From Monoraphidium neglectum (taxonomy: Eukaryota; Chlorophyta; Chlorophyceae; Sphaeropleales; Selenastraceae), in the NCBI RefSeq assembly GCF_000611645.1, contig NW_014011890.1:1-12144 (forward strand): 12,144 nucleotides of DNA, written 5' to 3'. Each line of letters begins with the position of its first letter. Position 1 is the stretch's first letter. Both the position numbers and the translations under genes were made by a program. The notes under the pieces are model-generated. The model worked only from the letters and a program-made list of their open reading frames with translations, ran no database searches and was not told the DNA's origin. Shown here piece after piece: positions 1-6,692 of this stretch.

Positions 1-6
1 ACCCAG

Positions 7-1397
7 ACGTACTTCAACCCCGAGGCCGGCGGGTAGTGAGCAGCCGTCGCCGCACACACGCCACAGTTGGACGGCCGCACCGAAACCGCCGCAAACGCCG
101 CCATCTGCGGGCTCAGGGCCACTCAGTGACACAGCAACACATTGCTAAATTTTTGCCATTTCGCCGTGACCCTCAATTGACAATGGCAGGATCAGCCACT
201 CCTGGAACGTTTGTCGCCAGTTGGCCTCTGGCAGGTCGCCTGCCCATCCTCTCGATCACAACCGCAACCGCCTGAACTCAGCCGTGTACCCCTTCCTTCT
301 CCCGTCCCCCCCGCCCCTCCCCCCAAACACACACTCTGCTCGCGCGAAACAATCGTGGTGGCTGCTGAAGCCTGAACGTCAACCTGCGAGGCGACCCCAT
401 GGCTCAGGTGCCCCCATGGGGGCCCCTGGCCAGGGGCTGGCGCAGACCCTGCGGGGGCGGGGGCCTGCGCAACCAGCGGCCACGCGTGTGCTGTTGGCAC
501 CTTGATGGGCCATGCAGCCGGCGTCGTATGTACACAGACATACACATGTTGCGTTGTTGCCGTCGCGCACCGCCCTGCGGCGAGCCTCTTGCCTCACGCG
601 TCACGCGTTCATCTGCCGCGCAGGCGGAGACTCGCCAGGTGAATGCGTGGGAGCAGGACTCTCACAGGCACACGATGTGGTGGCGCGTCTCAAGGGTGAG
701 CCACGGGCCTCGGGTGGGGGGCGGGGGACTTTCATGAGCATCTGTTTGGCCGGCCTTGTTGAAGTGCCAAGTTGAGCGAGGCGGAAGTTGAATGCTGTGC
801 CCTACATTCAAGTGTATGTTTGATTTGAAATGGAGACAGGAATGCACACATTCACGTTGAAACTGACTGGTGATCTTCCTTGTAATGAACCTTACCCACA
901 TCCCTCCTTCGACTCGCCGCCGCGTGTTGCTGCCTGGCTGCTGACAGATGAAGATGGAGCCTGAAGGGGCCAACAGTGAGCACACTGCCTTGTGACGGGC
1001 GCCTGACGGCGCAGGTCGCAGCAGAAAAAGGCGCACCGCCGGCGAGAGGGTCGGCGCCGCCTCTGGAGAGCGCAGCATGCGCAATGGCCTCCAAAGGGAA
1101 TAGCGCAGGCAGCAGAGCGGCAGATGCGCAGGCAACGGGGCCGGGAGGGCTGATGTACCGCAGCTTCATGTAATGGGTGATGATGAGCCGCCCGGGTCCC
1201 TCCATGATCTGTTTGGCTTGAGCTAGATGGCTGCCGCCCGCCCCCTCCTCTCAAAGCGCCAACTTGCCCACCTGCCCTTCCATCCACCCACTGCAATCAC
1301 CTGTGCACGCACACACCCACCCCCTGACCCCCCCAACTACAACCCCACCCCAGTTGGCGTCGGCGTCTTCCACAACCGGACCCATGCCAACCAGTGA
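7..1397 (+). CDS. Small B12D/NDUFA4-like protein, left tandem copy, 5'-partial, early stop
   Basis: I assembled five exons: 7-35, 371-407, 624-695, 948-975 and 1354-1397 (TGA at 1395-1397). Intron phases are 2, 0, 0 and 1. The acceptors end in AG; the donors are GTGAGC, GTGCCC, GTGAGC and GTGAGC. The peptide starts TYFNPEAGGY, continues NVNLRGDPMAQ, then a W/H-rich stretch with HTMWWRVSR, then MKMEPEGAN, and ends GVFHNRTHANQ. Every exon aligns with an exon of the downstream gene (2203-4190) in the same phase: 29, 37 and 28 bases are identical in size, and 72 compares with 69. The exons for the N-terminus and membrane segment must lie left of the window. Its TGA falls where the paralogue has a Tyr codon, and similarity (SKPG.E) continues after it, so the C-terminus is truncated. 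Function is inferred only from the paralogue. It could be a decaying copy or a functional shorter one; the intact splice sites and open frame favour an expressed gene. Confidence 0.7.
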
Positions 1398-2202
1398 AGC
1401 AAGCCAGGGCGGGAGGCTGGCGCGAGAGCTGCCGGCGCGACGCAGGGAACGCGCGACATCAATCGAGCATGGACACCCCTGGCAGACGGGTGCAAGAGAG
1501 GCAAGCACATCAAGCACGGGCGACAGCAGGGTTCACTAAGTTTCTGTGCTACGACAGTTTGAAGCAACTGAACACAGTCAATGGGTTGAAAACGCGTGTT
1601 CCTTGCCAGATCATGCATTACTTGTCGCGCTGCTTTGTTGTTTAGCAGCATGCATGCGTGCGCGATCCATGGGCGAGGGTGGCGACTGAGCGCGCCACGC
1701 AGCTTGACAAACAGTTGACCCAGTCATGCCCCAATATAGATACGGCATTTGGATGTTGCTTTTTGAAGGACCATACGATTGTAATGTCTTGTTGCTGCAG
1801 TCAGCCGCACTGGGCTACTGTATAGCATGCATCAAGAATATGCGCCCCGACAAAGACAGTCAGCGCTGGCGACTCGCAGCGCCAGACCAGGATGCGCGCG
1901 TCTGGGCCAGCAATGACTCCACTGACAATCAAGCTTGATTTCTTATTCCAAGGTGCACACTTCAAACCCGTATGATAGACCGTATGCCCGTCTGACGTCA
2001 CGGAATTGTGGCACACTCGCAACTCAAACAACACGACCGCGGTCGGCATTCTCCTGATCCCTGCCACACCTGTCTGTAACAACGCGGACACTTTTCTGAA
2101 CGGCTGTCTCATATCCTCCGAGCCCATCGCTGCTGTGCAACTTGTGGTTTAGCTCCTCCCACACACGCACACACAGATTTAGCACCCGCGCCATCTCAGA
2201 AG
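1398..2202. other. 3' UTR and intergenic region between the tandem copies
   Basis: These 805 bases hold no exon I can support. The first part should be the 3' UTR of the left copy, up to a TGTAA at about 1780 or 2075. The remainder should hold the promoter and 5' UTR of the right copy. Bases just after the TGA (1398-1425) still resemble the coding end of the right copy. I see no convincing TATA box. The short open frames here have no splice or codon support. Confidence 0.5.
1780..1784 (+). promoter_or_regulatory. Candidate polyadenylation signal TGTAA for the left copy
   Basis: TGTAA is the standard chlorophyte poly(A) pentamer. This is the first one downstream of the TGA at 1395-1397, giving a 3' UTR of about 400 bases. 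A second TGTAA at 2075-2079 is an alternative. No transcript data confirm either. Confidence 0.4.
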
Positions 2203-4190
2203 ATGGTGCAGCCTGCCACACAGAAGGCCTCGCGGCTAGCCAGGTGGTGGATGCGCACGCGCGACGTGCCGGTGAGGCTCAGGGCCGGGGCCATGTGCCC
2301 ATGGCGCCCTGTCGCTCGTGAAGCGCAAGCAGCGCTGGTTGCATGCGCGACCTCCCTGTGTGCACACGTGGCTGAGGCGCCTGCCCGTTCTCCTCTGCCA
2401 CAATTTTTTCGTGCATCTGCGTGCCTGCCACGCACACTTATGGGAGTATATCTGACTGCCCGGTCAAGATCATGCCGGCTGGGAACCTGCTGGGCGGCTG
2501 CAGAAGCGAGGGTGTGTTGGCCGAACATTGGCCCCGGGCCCGTCCGCCCCCCGTCACTGGCCCGCGCACCCCTTTTTCTTCCAGGAGGTGATGCCGCTCT
2601 ACGCGTGTCTTGCGTTTGCTGTCGGCATCGCCGGCTACACTACGAAGAAGGTGCGCAGCCTCCCTGTTCCGCCGCTCCAGTGCGCCAACACGTGATGTCC
2701 CAGCAGCGACGCTCGCCACCCAGCCCTGGTTGGGTTTGGCGGAGGTGCAAGACCGTGCTGCTCGTGCTCCCAAATGCCGACGTTGATACCTCGCTTCTCA
2801 CCCCCTGGAACCCTCAGGTCTACTTCAATGCCGACGCTGGGAGTTTGTGAGTTTGCCCGGCGGAGGACGGGGCGGGGCTGCGCGTCCCCTGACTGGCTAC
2901 TCCGCCAACCAACCTGCGCACTGACCGCGCCATGGGCCGCTCCCTGCCCGCCGCTGAATGCCGCGTCAGACCTGTGAGGCTGCAAGATGGACCACCACCC
3001 GTAACAGTGGCCCCATCGCTTAAGCCCCTTACCCCGAATGCCCAACTGCGCGCACTCACTCGTCCAAATGCCAGCGTCAATGTCAACACGAGGGGTGACC
3101 CCCTGGCTCAGGTGGGTTGCATCGTCCTGCTGCATAGCGTATTTGGGGCGTTTGGGGCGCTGCGCGTCGTTAGTATTGATGCTACCTCGAAGGCTCGGTC
3201 GCCTCATGTCACAAATTTGTCAGCGGTGTCGCCTGCTGGGGAACCTGCCCTGCAGGACAGCGGTGTGATCGCAGCCATCCAGTACAGTGCACTGGCAATC
3301 TAGTACAATGCATTGGCTGGCTCGAAGCTGGATCGACTGTCTTTGCTGGCTTGGAACCTGCGCTGGTTGACATGTGTGTGTATGTGTGGGGGGCCGCTCT
3401 TGCAAAGTACGACCCTCTTTCACCAATTTGGCTCAGCAATTTCCTTTCACAAGGCTTCTTTTCAAATTGCCTCCGATGAAACGCGCACGCACACATACAC
3501 CTGAGTGCCTGCTCGCTCCCCGTGGCCAACCAATTGGTCCCTGCACGCGTGTGTCCATTGCAGGCTGAGGCTACCAAGTTGCCGGAGGACCCCTACGAAA
3601 AGAAGCACTCGGTGTTTTGGCACGTAGCGCAGGTGCACGGGTGTTCAGTGGGGGTCACGGGGCGCACGCGTAGCATTTGCAATTTTCCAGTGGTGCCCTC
3701 TCCCATTGACAGCTGCGGCCATTATGTAATGCCCTAAACGTGTTCCTCCTGCCACCGCCTTGTCTCCAGATCAAGGTTGACCGGGACGGCGCCAACGGTG
3801 AGCAGTTGGGCGGGTGCCTTTCCCTTCCCCCCCCCCTGTGGTTGGGGGGTAAAGGGGGGATGGGGCTTGATGGGATCAGCCTGCTGAGGAGAAGCGGCGC
3901 AGCGCAGAATTGCAGCGGAGTGAGGAACCCACCCACACAGGCGCAAGGGCAGCTGCTGAATCGCATCGTCTGCCTGCTTGGGGACAGCACTGCTGTGGGT
4001 GTTGGCTGGGTGCCTGACGACTGCTTGGGGCTGTCAACGTCTCCCAGCGCCCATGCGGCCCAACAACCGCTCGCTGCACTGTCATTCCCGACCTTTCGCC
4101 TCATCAGTTGGTGTGTTTGACAACCGGACGCGCCCCCACCAGTACAGCAAGCCCGGCTATGAGGGCACCGGCGCCATAGCGCCCCAGTAA
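2203..4190 (+). CDS. Small B12D/NDUFA4 (MLRQ)-like membrane protein, right tandem copy, complete
   Basis: Seven exons: 2203-2271, 2585-2650, 2818-2846, 3075-3111, 3564-3632, 3770-3797 and 4108-4190 (TAA at 4188-4190). Phases are 0, 0, 2, 0, 0 and 1. Together they encode 126 residues. The ATG sits in a good context (A at -3, G at +4). Residues 1-22 are basic and Trp/Arg-rich, compatible with a mitochondrial or membrane-proximal N-terminus. Residues 23-41 contain PEVMPLYA and AVGIAGY and form one membrane segment. The PEV.PL...AVGI.G pattern, followed by an Asn and a VN.N.RG motif, resembles plant B12D and the NDUFA4/MLRQ family, whose members are small single-pass proteins of the mitochondrial inner membrane (complex I or IV associated). 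The hydrophilic tail contains DPYEKKHSVFWH, IKVDRDGAN and VFDNRTRPHQYSKPG, and is longer than in typical B12D proteins of about 70-90 residues. The family call is by motif only. An alga-specific respiratory subunit is an alternative. Confidence 0.78.
3281..3317 (+). repeat. Two diverged 16-base direct repeats, each with a palindromic core
   Basis: AGTACAGTGCACTGGC (3281-3296) recurs as AGTACAATGCATTGGC (3302-3317), 21 bases apart. The cores CAGTGCACTG and CAATGCATTG are each perfect 10-base palindromes. The pair lies inside intron 4 of the right-hand small gene. No function is evident. Confidence 0.6.
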
Positions 4191-4453
4191 ACGGCATGAT
4201 TGCTGTTCACCAGCCTGGTTGCACCACGCCATACACACAGCAACTCATAGTGGCTGCGCAGTGCAAGTGGCACTGCTGCTCTCCTCTTGCAGCTATCCTT
4301 GTCGGGTGCAGATGTCTCTGATTGCAGGGTGCAGTGGGCATCGAGCGACAGAGCTGAGGGCGAGGCTGTCTCAAGCCTTGCCCTCAGCTTCCCTGGGGGC
4401 CCCTGCGCATCATCAACGGGTGTGCCAGGGGGGGCTGTCAAGATATATGACGG

Positions 4454-4458
4454 TTACA
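4454..4458 (-). promoter_or_regulatory. Candidate polyadenylation signal TGTAA (minus) for the methyltransferase-like gene
   Basis: The plus strand reads TTACA, so the minus strand reads TGTAA, about 535 bases beyond the TGA at 4991-4993. It lies inside the probable 3' UTR of the convergent plus-strand gene, which implies overlapping transcripts if it is used. Confidence 0.4.
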
Positions 4459-4535
4459 TCACAGGCCACACGTTGGCTTCCTAGTAAACTGTTGTGTCAT
4501 TTGAAGAGGGTGCCATTGAAACCCACCTTTTGCTG

Positions 4536-4595
4536 GCAAGTATGTATTTCTTGCCGTGTACATATGCAAATATGTATTTTTCACTGTGTGCAAGT
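4536..4595. repeat. Diverged 30-base tandem duplication
   Basis: GCAAGTATGTATTTCTTGCC starting at 4536 recurs as GCAAATATGTATTTTTCACT starting at 4566. Each unit then continues with GTGT. The period is 30 bases. The unit is AT-rich compared with its surroundings and lies in the convergent 3' region. Confidence 0.55.
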
Positions 4596-4990
4596 GGAGT
4601 CTGTGGATTGGGTGTGAACCTGCACACCGGGTGGCAGACAGCAGTGCTGCCCGTCGACAGTAAACTGCGGAGTTGCGGTGGACTCTCTCTCTTCGACCTG
4701 TCACGCATGTTCACCAACGATTACGTCGAGTGCCCGTCATTCCGCCGCAGCTGCAATATTCATAGGTATAGGTCCCGCAGTCCAACCTCTGTCTGTGCAG
4801 CGCACGGCCAGAAACTTGCATGCGCCAGCAGGTTACTGATGCGTACGTATCAACACCATCCGTCCAGCATCGATGCCACGCATCCAAAGAGAGGGTCTTG
4901 TCAGTGTGTCAATCCAAGCAGAAGTGCTACTTCCCAGCAAATAATCCACCCATGCCGAGGCCAGGCCTGGAGAGGATGCGCAGCCCGTTA

Positions 4991-6546
4991 TCAGCAACCC
5001 GCGGTGCCGACCGCCACAGGCCTCATCAGCGCGATGTGGTGCAGCACCAGCGGCCGCGCCAGCGCAGCATCGGGCGCCCGCGCCGCGCCCTCGCCATTGC
5101 GTGGTGCTTTGGCGACAGCCCCGGCGATCTGCTGCTGCGCGTCTGCGACCGTCTTTGCGGCTGGTGCGGCGGCCCCGGTGGCTTTGCCAGCCGCCTGCCG
5201 CCTGGCGGCCAGCCAGCTTTCCCAAGTAGGCCCAGCTGTGGCGACCCCCGACGTTCTGCTGCTGTCGGTGCTGCTGGTGCCGTGGTAGTATCCTGCGAAT
5301 CCCTTCTCTTGATAAAGGTGCTGGTACGCCGCGTGGGCCTGGTGGCTGTGGGGCGCCTGGATGGGCGGCGCCTCCAGCAGCAGCAGCTGCGTGCGGTCCA
5401 GCAGGGGTGAGCTGCGGAGGTAGGCCTGGTTCAGGGCCAGCCAGGAACAGGCGCCGCAGGCCAAGTGGAGGACGGAGGGGCTGCGGCGTAAGGGAGGTGG
5501 GGGGGGGGGGCGCGAGCGTTCGGCGACCTTGTTTGGGTTGCGTCTGCTGCAGAGTGAAGTGGTGAGAAGCCACGGCAATGTTGATGGGTTACGTCATCCA
5601 AGTGGTACGAGCAGGACATTATAACGTCTCGTCCGTGAAACAGCACTGCGTGAGTCTGTGCTCTTTGCCATCCGCAGGCCCCCAGGACCGCAGGCAAGCG
5701 GGGTTTTGAACCTCTCTGGCAGCAGGCGGCGTGTCCTGCGCATTGCTGCCATGCCCGGCACGCGCCTGCCGCCTGCATAGCGCGCCGCCAGGGTCTCCAG
5801 GGAGAAGGCCGGCAGCGGCTCCTGGAAGGGGTCGTCCGCGGCCCGCAGCACCCCGCTGTGCACTGTGATTCGCGGGTGATGGGGCAGGCCGTAGAAAGGC
5901 GGCCGCGTGCCGCCCTCAACGGGCCCGTGGGCCCTGGGGGGAGGCAGCCCGGGGATGCCAGTGCCTGCAGCTCCGCCGCTACTGCCGTCGCCGATGGTGT
6001 CACCGCTGCGGCGGGCGTCACTGGCAGCGTCGACCAACAGGTGTACGTGGCAGCCGATGGCCGCCAGCCGCAGCTCCAGGGCAAATCGCTGGACGGGAAA
6101 CACGGGTATTTGGGTGGCTGTCTCGCCGGCCGGGTTCCGTGCTGTATGAGTCTGGGCTCGCGCCTGTTGCTGTGTGCCTGATGCGGTGCTCCTGGGGAGC
6201 AGCAGGCCGCCTGGCAGGTGGGGGGCGGGAGGGGCCGGCCCGCCGGTGCTGTGGGTTGCTTGATGGTTTGGCCGCCCCTCGTGGACCGAGACTACTGTGC
6301 AGGCGCCAGCCGCCACCGCCGCCAGCAGCTGGGGCGTCCAGCAGAGCTGGTAGCGCGCGTGGTCCGGGTGGCCGGCGACCTCGGACTGGAAGGGGCAGGG
6401 GGCCTCCACAAATTGTGTGGCGTTGGCAAAGAGTGCGGCCACGCCGTCCTCGGCCTGCACCACAGATTGCGGGGCAGGACAAGGGCGGCCAAGCATGCGT
6501 AGGACAAAGAGTTTGCGGATGGGTAAGTAGGGCGGGCAGCGCTCTG
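4991..6546 (-). CDS. METTL24-like methyltransferase domain (Methyltransf_22 type), probably the C-terminal part of the GT32 gene
   Basis: Proposed minus exons: 6546-6287, 6088-5712 and 5480-4991 (TGA at 4991-4993). The frame stays open across 6286-6089, so that intron may be absent. In order the protein shows YQLCWTPQLL, then CTVVS, FALELRLAAIGCHVHLLVD, a Gly/Pro linker, HPRITVHSG, FSLETLAARY, SVLHLACGACSWLALNQ, QLLLLEAPP, GFAGYYHG, an Ala-rich stretch and HIALMRP near the end. This order matches the METTL24-type domain as I know it: C.VySfG; a GC.V...D strand; an LKID.EG.EW motif; QL..E; a GF element; a final L.R. Position 6546 starts in the phase that continues the GT32 exon ending at 6693 (G+CA gives Ala). 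The family's LKID.EG motif reads LHLACGAC here, so catalysis is uncertain. Weak points are the 5711/5712 donor (GTTCAA) and the 6286 boundary. It could be a separate gene. Confidence 0.55.
5499..5510 (-). repeat. C12 homopolymer in the polypyrimidine tract of an intron
   Basis: Twelve G on the plus strand read as twelve C on the minus strand, 18 bases before the acceptor AG that opens the exon at 5480. It probably serves as the polypyrimidine tract and is a likely site of length variation or assembly error. Confidence 0.6.
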
Positions 6547-6692
6547 CTGCGGGTGAGCGATACCGGCCAGGGTGTGACCCAATTTGTCTATTGACCAGTG
6601 TATACCTGTTTTGCAGGTGAACAAGGCTTTGCAGCTAGGGGGGCACCGGGTAGTCTGATGTGAGCACCGTTTGCAGCGGTAGCGGCGCATAC

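Larger units (their letters stand above)
4191..4990. other. Convergent 3' region between the right small gene and the minus-strand glycan gene
   Basis: This 800-base stretch has no exon I can support. It must carry the 3' UTR of the plus-strand gene ending at 4190 and that of the minus-strand gene whose stop is at 4991-4993. The only TGTAA on the minus strand lies at 4454-4458. I found no TGTAA on the plus strand here, only TGCAA variants near 4565 and 4752. A diverged 30-base tandem repeat lies at 4536-4595. The long plus-strand open frame running through 4494-5288 is a shadow of the opposite-strand exon. Confidence 0.5.

Noticed and set aside
2203..2850. A continuous 215-residue plus-strand protein
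   Set aside because: Only the first 23 codons match the gene. The rest reads through intron 1 in a frame that misses the B12D-like exon. Splicing at GTGAGG (2272) gives the family motif PEVMPL.
3827..3857. C9 and G6-G6 runs around 3827-3857 as a G-quadruplex or regulatory element
   Set aside because: Homopolymer-rich stretches are common in introns of GC-rich algal genomes, and nothing positional supports a role.
4494..5288. A 264-codon plus-strand open frame
   Set aside because: Its right half is the complement of the methyltransferase-like exon and reads as low-complexity Ala/Arg. The left half has no codon bias or recognisable domain.
4833..5573. A longer minus-strand open frame in another phase over the last methyltransferase-like exon
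   Set aside because: It is Arg/Pro/Gly-rich in the way GC-rich off-frames are. The 4991 frame has biased third positions and the ordered motifs SVLHL, QLLLLE and HIALMRP.
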